A stretch of DNA of 64,000 nucleotides from positions 806,001-870,000 of the forward strand of contig JAFEUB010000908.1 in NCBI GenBank assembly GCA_024529925.1, written 5' to 3'. Positions 1-11,640 of this stretch are shown here, one piece after another. The notes under the pieces were generated by a model, which was given only the letters and a program-made list of their open reading frames with translations, was not told the origin of the DNA and searched no databases. The position numbers and the translations under genes are program-made. Source of the stretch: Ophthalmolycus amberensis. Lineage: Eukaryota; Chordata; Actinopteri; Perciformes; Zoarcidae. Position 1 is the stretch's first letter; each line of letters starts with the position of its first letter.

Positions 1-1529
1 GAAGACATTATACTACATCTGAAGTCATCCTCCTGCTGCTTGGATATTCTACCAACACACTTTTTCAAAAATATTTCAAACTGCATGATCACTGATCTCT
101 TACAAATTGTAAACACATCCCTTCTCTCAGGTGTCTTCCTACAAGCCCTAAAAACTGCAGTTATTAAACCGCTCCTAAAGAAGGCTAGTTTCGACTCCGC
201 AACGATGAAAAATTATAGGCCAATATCAAACCTCCCATTTTTAAGTAAAATAATTGAAAAAGCGGTTTTCCAACAGCTGACCAACTTCTTGGCCGTAAAT
301 AACTGCTTTGATGTTTTCCAGTCAGGCTTTCGACAGCACCACAGTACTGAAACTGCTCTTGTTAAGGTTTTCAACGACATCCACTTAAACATAGACAATG
401 GCAGAAGTTCAGTCTTAGTGTTACTGGATCTCAGTGCTGCATTCGACAGCGGTCGACCATGCCATACTCCCAGAAAGACTAAACATCTGGGTGGGACTCT
501 CTGGCACAGCACTTAACTGGTTTGAATCCTACTTGAAGGACCGAGAATACTTTGTGTCTGTAGCTGATTACACATCAGAGCTGACTAAAATGACATGTGG
601 TGTTCCCCAAGGTTCAATACTGGGGCCTCTTCTGTTCAACATCTACATGCTTCCACTAGCTCAGATTATGGAAAACAACAAAGTGTGTTATCATAATTAT
701 GCAGACGATACACAAATCTACATAACTATGTCACCAGGGGACTATAATCCCATTACAAGGGCTGGGTAACTGCATTGAACAAATCAACAACTGGATGTGC
801 CAGAATTTTCTTCAATTAAACAAAGATAAAACAGAAGTAATTGTTTTTGGTACCAATGACGAACAATTGAAAATCACCGCTCAGCTTCAATCACTGATGT
901 TAAAACCCACAAACCAAGCCAGAAATCTAGGTGTAGTTATGGATTCAGACCTCAACCTGAACAGCCATATCAAGACAATTACAAAATCAGCCTACTATCA
1001 CCTGAAGAATATATCAAGGATTAGAGGACTTATGTCTCAACAGGATTTGGAAAAACTTGTCCATGCATTTATCTTCAGCAGACTGGACTACTGTAACGGT
1101 GTGTTTACAGGTCTCTGTAAAAAGTCTGTCAGAAAGCTGCAGCTGATTCAGAACGCTGCAGCTCGAGTCCTCACTAAGACCAGGAGGGTGGATCACATCA
1201 CTCCAGTTCTGATGTCTTTGCACTGGCTTCCTCTCCAACAAAGAATTGACTTTAAAATCCTGCTGTTGGTTTACAAAGCACTGAATGGTTTAGGGCCAAA
1301 ATACATCTCTTATCTGCTGCTACCTTATGAACCATCCCGACCCCTTAGGTCGTCTGGGACCGGTCTACTTTCTGTTCCCAGAGTCAGAACTAAACATGGA
1401 GAAGCAGCGTTCAGTTTTTCTGCTCCACATATCTGGAACACAGTCCCAGAAAGCTGCAGGTCTGCTGAGACCCTCAGCTCATTTAAATCAAGATTGAAGA
1501 CTTTTCTGTCTGCTGCTGCCTTTAATTGA
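1..1529 (+). pseudogene. LINE reverse transcriptase (ORF2 3' part) with two frameshifts
   Basis: Three consecutive frames carry one protein: 1-~450 in frame 1, ~450-~765 in frame 2, and ~765-1529 in frame 3. The first piece has the [17 protein letters not shown] fingers motif, the QHHSTETAL motif and motif A (LDLSAAFD, catalytic Asp). The second has motif B (GVPQGSILGPLLFNIYM) and motif C (YADD, the two catalytic Asp). The third has the thumb and C-terminal region including RNLGVVMDSDL, SRLDYCNGV, LQLIQNAAARVLTKT and SLHWLPLQQRI, as in L2/CR1 proteins. The first break falls just after the motif A aspartate and the second just after SPGDYNP. All catalytic residues survive, which suggests a fairly young inactivated copy. 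The natural stop is at 1527-1529. This enzyme would have made cDNA by target-primed reverse transcription in the nucleus. Confidence 0.93.
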
Positions 1530-1711
1530 ACCACATTCAATTAATATATTAATCAATTTCTGCATTTTACTACTGTATTTTATTTCTTACACTGTTCTTA
1601 ATTGCTTTTAAATCTCCTTTTCTTTTGCCTTATGTTTTGATGCTTTTAATGGTTTTATGTGAAGCACTTTGAATTACCTTGTTGTTGAGATGTGCTATAC
1701 AAATAAACTTT

Positions 1712-1731
1712 CCTTGCCTTGCCTTGCCTTG
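1712..1731 (+). repeat. (CCTTG)4 LINE tail repeat
   Basis: Four exact CCTTG units immediately follow AAATAAACTTT at the end of the LINE 3' UTR. L2-clade elements end in short tandem repeats generated during target-primed reverse transcription, so this marks the 3' boundary of the insertion. Confidence 0.9.
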
Positions 1732-2221
1732 AAGACGTTGTGAAATAGTAAATCAAGGTAGTGTCCAGAATCAATGTCTGTGTGCTGAGAGTGAGGAGAA
1801 AGTAAACCACTGGTGATGTCTGTGTGTGTATCATGCCAGCGTAAACTTCATGAGTTATTGACACCCTCTAAGGGAGGGAAATCATTTGCTCTCTTAACTT
1901 CTCCTCGTTACACACTTTGCAGGAAATTCACATGTTTTCCAACTTATTATTTCCATGTTTTTTTTGGAAGTGATACATCACTTTGATGGCTCATTTTCGA
2001 TTTCTGTTAAATATGGGTTTCATTTCCTAAACCACCAACGCCAGATTAATTTATCACTTTCAAAAGCTAAGATTTGTTATTGTTTTCTCTGTCTGTTTAC
2101 CTGTATATATTGCTGATTTGTTAGCAAATCTCACAGCAAGTCTTTGTGGTTTTGCGTTAACATAAGTTTGCTGTAGTTTGGTGTGGATGAGACATTTCCA
2201 GTTGACCCTATAGGTCCCTTA
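1732..2221. other. Non-coding, no recognisable feature
   Basis: AT-rich unique-looking sequence between the LINE end and the CRE-bearing segment. No open frame of coding character, tRNA or repeat was recognised. It contains a T8 run near 1958. Confidence 0.6.
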
Positions 2222-2331
2222 TGCAGCTGGATTCTCGTGACGTCACAAGTCACGAGAGAGGTTACGAGCGTTACGAGCACTTAGGTGTGTGTGAGACGAC
2301 ACAGAGAGCCTGCTGTTCGATCTAAACAACA
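2222..2331 (+). promoter_or_regulatory. Promoter-like segment with CRE palindrome
   Basis: GTGACGTCAC at 2237-2246 is a perfect 10-bp palindrome containing the full CREB/ATF consensus TGACGTCA. It lies inside a wider inverted repeat, CTCGTGAC (2234-2241) and GTCACGAG (2249-2256). A direct repeat GTTACGAGC follows at about 2261-2279. The segment is rich in CG dinucleotides compared with its surroundings and lies just upstream of an ATG at 2332 in an acceptable context (ACAACAATGG). Together this resembles a TATA-less promoter and 5' UTR. It may belong to a decayed transposable element carrying the downstream frame. No transcription evidence is available. Confidence 0.4.
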
Positions 2332-2496
2332 ATGGCGTTGAATATAGCATCAATTATATCAGAACTGGAGAGTATTTCTTTGTTTAAAGAAGAGCAAGGA
2401 ACGGAACTGAAGGCTTTTATTAATGGAAAATATGTTTTCGCTCTTCTTCCAACTTCGCTGGCCCTTTTCCAAACAGTTTCAATGACGGTTTCTTAG
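2332..2496 (+). pseudogene. Truncated RecQ-like helicase N-terminus (54 codons)
   Basis: The frame reads MALNIASIISELESISLFKE and continues EEQGTELKAFINGKYVFALLPT before degenerating to SLALFQTVS and a TAG stop. The F-K-E-E-Q, KAFI-GK-VF and LLPT spacing matches the Q motif and the start of motif I in RecQ-type SF2 helicases, where LPTG-x-GKS should follow. The Walker A glycines and lysine are missing, apparently through a short deletion, and nothing downstream continues the helicase. RecQ-like genes of this type are, to my recollection, amplified in many fish genomes, probably through mobile elements. The call rests on a short motif match by eye; a chance resemblance is possible. Confidence 0.42.
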
Positions 2497-5400
2497 ATGG
2501 TACTGTGTAACAAACTATCCGGCAGGTCAAGTTGAGGACCCTTGGAGGTAATTACATTTTGGGATGTAATGCTAAAATCCATCTGTACCTCAGCCTGAAT
2601 AGAATTTCTGAAATGTTTGACCTTTTAAATATATATTTGTTGGGTTGGCATACATAAATGACAGTAATGTGGGTAGGTTTGGTGTCATGGGTACAGCATG
2701 GCTCTACGGTCCAGTGGGTTAACCAAGTCTCAAGTAAGAAATGCATTTAATATCATACACAAGTTAGATTTTGTGTGTGAGTGTGTGTGTGTGAGTGTGT
2801 GTAGGTGTGAATAGAGTGAAAAAATACAAATTTAGTCGTAAATTCCAGGTGTAATTTCGAAGTGTCCCATTGAAACATTTGAAGTTCATTAAGTCAGGAT
2901 GAGACATGATAAAAATGTCTCTTCTTGTCTTGCACGCACCTTACACACACCAGTAATGCACATTTCAAGAAGCTACTGTCAGTATTTGTAGTGAGACTGA
3001 AGGACATCCATACTTGGCTACACCCTTTGAGATTATGATGACAAAGCAGTGTAAACACTGGAAACACACCAAGCAGCGGCAAAGTACACCCATATCGCCA
3101 TAATTATATTTTAGGAGGCGTGTCCATGGGTTTCGGGTTGTAAGAAACTTGTAACACAGGTCAACATGTCACAGGAGTCACAGGACATTGCTTATTGATT
3201 GGCTGCAGGTGAAACGATCCCCAACTTTTAGTTCGGCCGCGCTTTAAATCGCTGAGCGCTTATGCTAAATGCATGACATGAGAGAGTACAGTGAAACAGC
3301 CACAGCCTGCAGCTCACAGCAGACAAAAGCCTGAGGGAGTACAGTGCTTTGGTGCTCAGGGAAAACAAAGTCTCAGGCCAGAGGTTTAGGGTGTTGCCTG
3401 GCTCCTCTGTCAACTGCATTTAACATGACAGAACACAACTCTGACTCAGACCACATAGATAGAAAACGTCTGACTGTGTCAGGGGAAAAAGTGATATGTC
3501 AGTCATTTCATTGTGGCATATTGTATGACTGCCACGCATGCGATGGAGTGGAAGTCGTAAATTGGTGAAGAAAAACAGAAAGGAATTCAAAAAAAATTGT
3601 TGATATTTCATGTACAGTAAGATACACACAGGAACAGGCTCAGTAAAAAAAACAAATGGTCTGCTGACAAGCGGGAAACTGTGCTTTCGTGTATCCCTCT
3701 CAGAAAATGAGAGAAATGTAAGACCTCACAAATCCAGACGTATACATAACATGAACAAAATCTTTGATGAATTTATTAATTATTAAGAATACAACATTTC
3801 ATTGCCTATATGCTGCTATTGATAAAAATAAATAAATTACGACTATAGACTTGCTAAATTACTTTGAAAGGAATAATTTGAGAGAAAAAAACAACCCAAA
3901 CTTTATTTGAAGGGCATCATTAGATATAAATCTAGCGCTGAATACAACTAAATAAGGTGGGACTTCCCTGTGTCAGGCCATGTCTTCCCTCCACTGCTGC
4001 ATCTTAGTCTGATTCATATTTCAGAGCAGAGTGTGATATTTCCTAAATAAGCATCTTCATTAAAAGGTGTCTTGTTTCTTCCATTAGATGCTGTCATGGC
4101 GGCAGTAATAATCCGTCTGATGTAAATCCTCTCTGACTTGTGGTGGCTCTGAGTAAGGAACACTGCGGGGCTTATTCGCATGCCCGACAGACAAATCACA
4201 CGCACACTCACAGAACCTGCAAAGAGACACTTAAGACGTTTACATAGAGCACACAAATCTATACACAGAGAGTACAAACACACACATACTGTACATGCGT
4301 GCGCTGACACTTTATGCATAGGTTTACAGAAAGAGAGAGAGAGCGAGACTTGTCATCCACCTGTCAGGAGCAGTAATCATTTCAAAGTGTTTCTCTCTGC
4401 GTCCTGTGCTACATGTACACGCCCTCCGTGTTGAACACTGGAGAATAATCATTTAAGTGTCTCCCAATCAGCCCTTTTGCCATCTTCAATTACACCTTTC
4501 CACCCATTTTTGTATAATTTTCTAATCTTGCCGAAGCGTGGGGCTGTCAAATGTGCCAGAGAAAGCAGCAAAGCACCGCCAAAGACTGACAGATGGATCC
4601 ACCAAGATGGAGAGGCATGTCTCTCAATCGTCCATATGTCCTGGCACTGCTGCTGGATTATGGTCACATCCGGCTGGATTTTCGCTATCAACATTGGAAG
4701 TACTGGTGGTTGTTTTCTGTCTGTTGACAACCATGTACTTCTTTATACAATAAAGGCAAAGCGGAAATACAAACGTGCCTGCTGCAAGGCTCAGGACGAA
4801 AAATAACACGTTATCGAAAAGTGACAGGATGTAAAATGTTATTTTCTTACTGGGTTTAACGGTGATTTAGCATTACACTCGTTATTCAGACCTTAGTGAT
4901 TACTTGTGCTTGTAGCAGCTCTGATTCTTCTCAGTATTGATTTTCTGCCATTTCACAAGTCCAGAACTTACTCGCCTTGTGTAGAGCTACTGAGGGGTAA
5001 AAGCATTTTGAAAGGGCAGCTCTTGGTTGAGCTTAGTTTCTGTTAGTGCTGTTCTGAGTAGATGGATGTGGAATACCACCCTGAGTCGTCATCCTTTAGG
5101 GTCTTAGGTTAAAGTGCCCAACTGCCCACCACTCTCCTAATTGAAAAAATGCACCTAAAAGGACAGTGAATGGTGCAGGGCACCACCTGCTTGCTTTCTT
5201 TGTCTTCTTTTATTTCCGGAACTGAACTCTTTTTTTTGTTTTTAAATGCACTGCATGACTACATACTTTAGAGCCACATTTGCTTTCTTTCTCAATTTAA
5301 GTATTCAAATTTACAAAATCCTCTATGTGTAATCTATATATATTCACATCAAATAGGTAGAAACTTTCAGAAGCATCATTAAGAGGAATGAAAATGAAAT

Positions 5401-5520
5401 CCATGTGATTGTCTGGCAATGACAACGTAAGTAACATTTTAAAAGCTTCACCAAGGACATAAATAAGAGATCAGTGGCAATCACTGCCACAGTAAGTCCC
5501 ACAGACTGGTCAAAAATACA
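2497..5520. other. Non-coding; degenerate TG tract and AT-rich sequence
   Basis: No coding exon or transposon was recognised. The stretch contains an interrupted TG tract (2772-2802), A/T-rich sequence around 3770-3950, a short GA run near 4331-4343, and moderately GC-rich unique sequence around 4440-4800 with overlapping open frames on both strands (each under 110 codons) that show no recognisable domain. Confidence 0.6.
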
Positions 5521-5534
5521 CCCCCACACACACC

Positions 5535-5610
<76 letters not shown>

Positions 5611-5626
5611 CACACACACACACACA
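5521..5626. repeat. (CA)n microsatellite, about 100 bp
   Basis: A CCCCCACACA-type leader is followed by nearly uninterrupted CA units with one CG interruption near 5603-5604. This is the longest CA tract in the window. Alternating purine-pyrimidine tracts of this length can adopt Z-DNA and are highly length-variable. Cysteine-valine open frames read through it are artefacts. Confidence 0.98.
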
Positions 5627-7802
5627 GACTGATTCGTTAATGCAGCTTTATTATGAACAAATGTGATGCTTCAGTGCTGGCGAACTCAACACTTTGGCTT
5701 ATGGTTTCTGACTCATTAGAATGGATCTAAGAGATATTTTCAAATGGAACATGTGTCCTTGGTTTTGACTCAAATACCTGATCCAATCCATCAGCTCTCG
5801 GAGTGAGCCAGAGCCAAGGCTGGCATATCAAGACACTCTCATCTGAAAAGTGTGAATGGAGAAATACACAAAAGGTTTATTACTAATTGAAAAAAGCTTT
5901 CTATGAAATACATCTGTAATATAACGTACATATATATCTGCATTGGGCTTTGGCGATATGACGGGATTCATTGTTGAACACAATAGCAGTTGGCAACAGG
6001 AACGGTCCACACGAGTGCACGATAACAGAACGACTGTCATGATTTGTGAGCTACATTCAGTTTTTCTCTCTCTCTCTCTTTTTTCTGTCTATGCTTCACC
6101 ACATTGCTGTAGTGTATACAAAAAAAAAGCAACAACATGTTAGTATACGTCTGATTTTGTGTTATTGTTATTGTGTTGCTAGACTGCCGCGTGGGTGCGT
6201 ACAGAGAGTAAACAGTGTTCGACTGCAGTGAAAAAGTAGTTTATTGAAGGCTAAACGCCAACAAATGTAATTCAAAACATGTTGTGAATTTTGGAAGTGA
6301 TTACATCGATATATTTTTCAAGACATTTGGATTGAGGACTGAGATGATTACAAAGACTAGGACACAGCGCCGCATCGCTCGCTGTGTGTTTTAAAAGAGA
6401 GAGGGGAGAATAGAAGCTGGAAGCCGGTGGACTATTGCACTCAATATTTCTGTAGGTTCTTAATAACAATAATTTGAATGTCAACCATGCCCCCAGAGGC
6501 TCAATCGTTGTCAGACCATAATGCATGGGCAATACATTGAAAGAGATGTAATTTGCCTCAATATAACTTATTGAAAGCTATGAGGCATTGTAATATGTTC
6601 TATAGACCCATTTGCCCCTGAATGAGGAACATAGCTGAGTGTTTCCTTTCTCCTCAAAGCCGACACAGCTCCACTTTAAATGTCTAACGGGCTCTCAAAG
6701 TTTTGATCCCAGGCTCTTATATCTGGATTAAGAAATGGTATGATGGCCATCATAGTCTTATGACTGAATTAATTAATTCAATAGTACTAACCATTGACCT
6801 TTCATACACAAGCAAGAGAAAGAGGGATGCAAATATATAATGCACATATGTGTCAAAATGTATACCAGATACAAAAAACTGACACATTAATCAAACAACA
6901 CTCTTATGTACGCTTTTAGCAAAAACTGAGCCAAGTTACACGCCTTATATTTAAACATATACAACTGCCATTTACAATGATCTGTCATGTAAAATGTAAA
7001 AATATTTTGTTTTGTTTTTTGTATTTGCATTTGTATAATTTAATTGTGTGCAACTAATCAGAACGTTCTTAAGGTTACTCTCCATTTGGGCGATTTGCCA
7101 AACATCAAAGAGCTACTGTAACTACAGAAATGTTTAACTTAATATCTGCCTCTTGTAAACATGTTTATTTTCTCTCCTGTATTCCGTGGGCTCTGTCTAC
7201 CTTCCTGAACTGTGGAGGACATCCACTGATATTCTTTCATCTTTCATTTTCTCCCTCTGAACTCAGTTTCATTCAGAGTTTGATTACATTCCGAGGAGCA
7301 GGCTTGACTGCAGCTTTACAAGACAGATGTGACAATTTAATAAGGCAAACGCATGGTCTCCCCATCAGAAAACAGTCCCTTTGTGTCCATCTGTTTCGAG
7401 TAGTTTAAACCAATGCTCCATGTTATATTTAGTGTTATTCCTCATTTCTCATCGGCAGGTTCATATTGCTGAGTGACAACTGAGGATATACTTACCTTTG
7501 GCTTCAAATAAAATGCAATCTAGGAATAAAATATAACAGCTTTATAAAATGCATCTATGGCCAACAAAAGAGAGACAGCGAGACACAAACCTTGCGTCGG
7601 GCATTTTGCAGAAGCGTATGTTGTTTTTTTTTCTCACAGTACTGGTGTCCTCAGACCCCAAACACTGTGCAGGCTTGGGTTATCTGATAAATAATGCCAC
7701 CTGTCATGCGTCTTCCGTGTTGAACAGCTTTCTGTTTGAGGACAAATGTAGCTGATCAGATTTTCCCAACTGGACTTCTGTCAGACACTCACACAAACAG
7801 AA
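5627..7802. other. Non-coding, unique-looking
   Basis: Contains a short CT run (6066-6079) and AT-rich tracts, with no recognisable coding exon. An open frame at 7130-7408 (+) has no domain signature. The sequence around 6660-7100 is AT-rich. Confidence 0.6.
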
Positions 7803-7860
7803 ATGCAACACCTCTGCATCAGATTCCTCACCGCGGCTGAAGGAAGGAGTGAGAAAGAGA
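7803..7860. repeat. Dispersed 58-bp repeat, copy A
   Basis: From ATGCAACACCTCTGCATCAG to GAGAAAGAGA this matches copy B at 11453-11510 at about 51 of 58 positions in the same orientation. Similarity stops abruptly on both sides. On the minus strand the block reads as a pyrimidine-rich tract ending in CAG followed closely by GTGAGG, resembling adjacent splice acceptor and donor sequences. It is probably a fragment of an unidentified mobile element. Confidence 0.75.
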
Positions 7861-10800
7861 GGGGGAGGGAAAAACAGACATAGTGCACACACTAATACAT
7901 GTATACTGTGTGTATACTTTATATATAAACTAATATAAGATTGCGATGTTTACTGTCTATTCAGAAAACTCACTGGATCAGTGGAGTGATGAACATAATG
8001 TGCAAAACACCCTCTGACTGGTTAAGAATAAGAGTCATCTGTCAACACTATTCTCAGACTCACTCTGCTGCGAGTATCAAAACTAAACTGGGCTTTCCTC
8101 TACGAAACCAGGAGAGCAAGTCGACATAAATCACACAATATAATCTTTATGTTTAAAGACAGCTGTTCTAAATCCTTAATTGAAAGTAGGACCCAAATGA
8201 ACCATGAACATGAGCACACGGGAATGTGAAGTAATCCAATGGAGCTGTTTTATGTGTTAAGGCGTAGCAAGGCACTTTTATGCTTTTCCAATAATATAAA
8301 ATGACACTAAAACCGCAAAACTAATGTTTAACACTGACATGTGGGGGCGGAATATTGTTCTTTACATGAATTTTACATTGCAGGGTAGTCATAGTGACTC
8401 ATCGAGCAACTCAGTCTCCCGCTGTTTAGCACAAAACCTGTCATGTGGTGAGTGTTGTTTTTATCCTTTCGCTTTACTTGCAATTCAACTCAGTAGCAAA
8501 ATAAGTTCTATTTACCATCCAATCAGAAAGTTTAATGGTTCAGTAAAGAGTCTGGATTTTTAAACATAGCTTTTGACTTGTAGCAGGCGGTCGCTCTGTC
8601 CGCTTCCCTTTCTCCCCTTCCTAAAACACATCTTTGAGTAGTTTGTTCATTGAGGCCATCAATAATAAATGCACCAGAAAGAAATAATTACCTCACTATT
8701 AGGACAAAAAAAATAGTTTAGAGTTTGTAAAGAGTTAAAAATCGCAGGTTTGCAATCATATGGAATTGCAGCATTTGTCTGGCTAACGTTTTGGTTTTGG
8801 TTCACCATCACGAAACACACTGGTGTTAATAACAGTAATATTTACATCTTGAATCACAGTTTAAGTATGTGGTATTTTTAGAAACACAAAGGTTAATTAG
8901 TTTGAATTTTATGAAACAACCTGACCCATTTTTCACGCAATAATTACATAGTTGCATAACAACATGCACAATATTATCATATATACGGGGAGGGAAGAAG
9001 GGAGGGGTTGTTTGTAACCTGCAACCACTGTTGTTGCTCTGCTGGTTGGCTCATGCATTAAGGGAGAGAAGACATCGCAAATGGAGCTCGGGTGTAGCAC
9101 ACATTGTCTCTATACGATGGTGATTATCGACTGTACTCTGTGATTACTGAACAATATTTTGGTAATTTTTGGGTGATGACTTACATCTAAAAATACATGT
9201 GGCGAAAAATAAATGTGGCGATACATTTCTTTGTAAAGTTAAGAGTAAGAACGTTAAAGCTCATTGATACTAAATGTGTACACAGAATATTTACCATATT
9301 TACCACAGTAAATACAAAGAGCTCTGCAGTGTACCCACTTCATTTTGCTTGTATAAAAACAAGATCACAAAACAAAACATCCTGCAAAAACCAGCTAAAC
9401 AAATTAACATTCTGCACGGATTCAGAGAGCTGAAAGAGCAAAAGACGGAGAGGAAATCATCTGCTGGTAATTGTCTCAGCAAAAACTTCCTTCTTGAGCT
9501 GAAAAGCAAGCGCTTGGACTTTGGACGCTGCAGCTGATAAGGCTTTGTTTGGAGTTAGTTATTTTTCGGTGGAGTAGAGCAACCCGACTAAGAGACTTTA
9601 TTGATTCAAATTAATTAATCCACTTATAGAGGAAGGGGATTCTGTAGCTCTGGAGCGACTTAAATAGTCCACACCAATTAAACTGTAAATTTGTTGCCTT
9701 TAATGATATTCCCAAGTAATTGAATTGCAGGAATGCTTCAAAATACGTGGCATTAGCATGCAAAAAAAGATGTGTTTTAGCAATGGATAACCCAAATAAA
9801 TTTGATATTAATTATTTTTTGATACGGTTCAAGCCTATTTAGCGTGATTGTAATTACCATCTCTGCGGTAAAGTAAGAGCATGTGGGTTTAGTGAGGGAG
9901 GGTAGATAAAGCTAATATATATTCATGTTTCAGATCTACATGTACATGCAAAAGAAGGTTATTTGTACATTTATTACAGACGTACATGATTTAAGTTTAT
10001 ATAGGACTTATAAATGATTGTGTTTGGTATAATAATTCCACGGCTGTGAGCTGAAACTGCAACTCACTTGAGGTCCTGTTATGTATCTTCTGAACTTTTA
10101 TGGTGAATTTGGTCTGGCAGTAAAGTTGTAGATGTCCCATATTGCTCCTGTTCCTCTTTTTTTCCCTCCTTAATACTTTGTGACAGCCGTACCACAGCGT
10201 CGTGGCTAATCCCAACAGGAAAAGCATAGATTAAACATTTGTACCTGTGCAGATGATTTGACATGCACTTCATGACAACTGCCACTACCCATGCCAAAAA
10301 AAAAAACGAAAAAGTGAAAGGATAAACACGCTGGAAAAATAAGAACAACATAATTATCTCTTTCTAATTTTCTGAGTGAACTTGGTGGGATAATTGATGC
10401 AGTGTTGTTCCTTGCACATCTGTTCTCCGTGACGCATGCATCCATGTGTGAGGGTGTGCAGGTTCGGCATGCTTCTGGCTTGAGACAGGTGAGAGTGCCT
10501 TCACACCTTTGCTGTGGATGTTTTTGTCACACACAGAAACACACTCACAGAGCAGTATCATGAACGCCCCCCCATTGTGTTTATGAATTCGGAGTGCATT
10601 GCATATATTGTAGAACGTACACGAATGTAACTTACACTAAAGTTTGACCTCTGCAATTAGAATACAGCCAGTATTTGTAATACCGGTATTTAAGCCTTTC
10701 AAACATTCCTACACACATTGGGTCCTAAACTACACAGTTAGTTATATAACTTATATTGCTTCTAAACTTGTTTGTGTAATTAACAACATCAATTTGTCAT

Positions 10801-11448
10801 TTATTACATTTTACAATTATCTATAAATGGCAGATTCCTTTTTTATTCTTATTTCTTAGCGTAGGCCACAACAGCTGAAGGCCAAGGTTTTTCAGGAAAG
10901 TGTGATGCTTGAGAGAATTTATGGATTATAAATTGGAAGTCTGGCCAAAAAATCGACATGTGTGTTTCAAGCAGCAAGGTTGAGGTAGCTGAAGTAACTC
11001 TTTAAGGTTCCCTCACCAGTCCTGACTTCTCTTGGGTGGTATCGTCTGAGATAGTTTTGCCATTCTTACCTTCCAATATAAACAAATAAAAACCTGCAGA
11101 CCTGCTCTAAACCTCACACCCGTGGCCTGTACCATCACGTTACTGTGACATAGGCTAATACAAACAAACTGTAGGTGCTATTGCTTGCATCCAGGATACC
11201 GTGAATGAAAAATACACTCATATTTCTCAGGTCTCCAGCGAGTATAGAGTTATTAAAGAAAGAACTACAAGGGCACTCGGTAAGTGCAGATCTTTGCCAA
11301 GGCCAGATGCTCTATTTGGCAATGTTATGGTATCATATACTAATACATAATATAGTATAATATATAATATACATAAAATAGCAGCAAACAGCTATTTGCC
11401 ATGTAAAGATATAGTGTAGTAATGTACCTGAGCAGAGGATGGAGTCAA
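7861..11448. other. Non-coding, AT-rich
   Basis: Long AT-rich unique-looking DNA. Visible structures are a 12-bp perfect palindrome AATACCGGTATT at 10679-10690, several A-runs (for example near 10297) and AT-rich sequence near 11330-11375. Open frames at 9197-9537 (+) and 9997-10445 (-) are short, overlap in several frames and show no domain. Confidence 0.6.
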
Positions 11449-11635
11449 TCTGATGCAACACATCTGCATCAGATTCCTCACCATAACTGAAGGAAGCAGT
11501 GAGAAAGACAGAGCAGCCCTGATTGGACGGGACGGCGTTAGTGCAGACGCGTATCGCCCACCCTCTGGTTCTCCCAGGTTAACACTGTTAGCTCTGTCAG
11601 CACCGTAAGCATCGTTAGCGAAAATAAACATGGCT
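11449..11635. repeat. Dispersed repeat copy B with 9-bp inverted repeat and GTTAGC-rich flank
   Basis: 11453-11510 matches copy A. The left end also forms an inverted repeat, TCTGATGCA (11449-11457) and TGCATCAGA (11465-11473). The adjacent 11515-11635 is CG-richer and carries GTTAACACTGTTAGC and GTAAGCATCGTTAGCG, motifs resembling the GTTAGC-type repeats common at the 5' ends of fish transposable elements. On the minus strand an ATG at about 11631 opens a 79-codon frame without recognisable domains. It is most likely the relic of an element's 5' region, read on the minus strand. Confidence 0.5.
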
Positions 11636-11640
11636 TTCCA

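Larger units (their letters stand above)
1..1731 (+). mobile_element. L2-clade non-LTR retrotransposon (LINE), 3' portion, inactive
   Basis: The left edge of the window lies inside a LINE. The reading frame is already open at base 1, so the element continues upstream. It holds a reverse transcriptase domain, the long C-terminal region typical of CR1/L2 LINEs, a roughly 200-bp 3' UTR with the motif GAAGCACTTTGAATTACC, then GTGCTATACAAATAAAC and four CCTTG units. That kind of tail, a hairpin-like stretch followed by short tandem units instead of poly(A), is known for the L2 clade. Two frameshifts interrupt the protein, so this copy cannot make active enzyme. The endonuclease domain is not in the window, and neither the 5' end nor a target-site duplication can be judged. 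Assignment to L2 rather than another CR1-group clade is from recognition, not a search. Confidence 0.93.

Noticed and set aside
5344..5625. 93-codon Cys-Val-rich frame
   Set aside because: Direct translation of the CA microsatellite.
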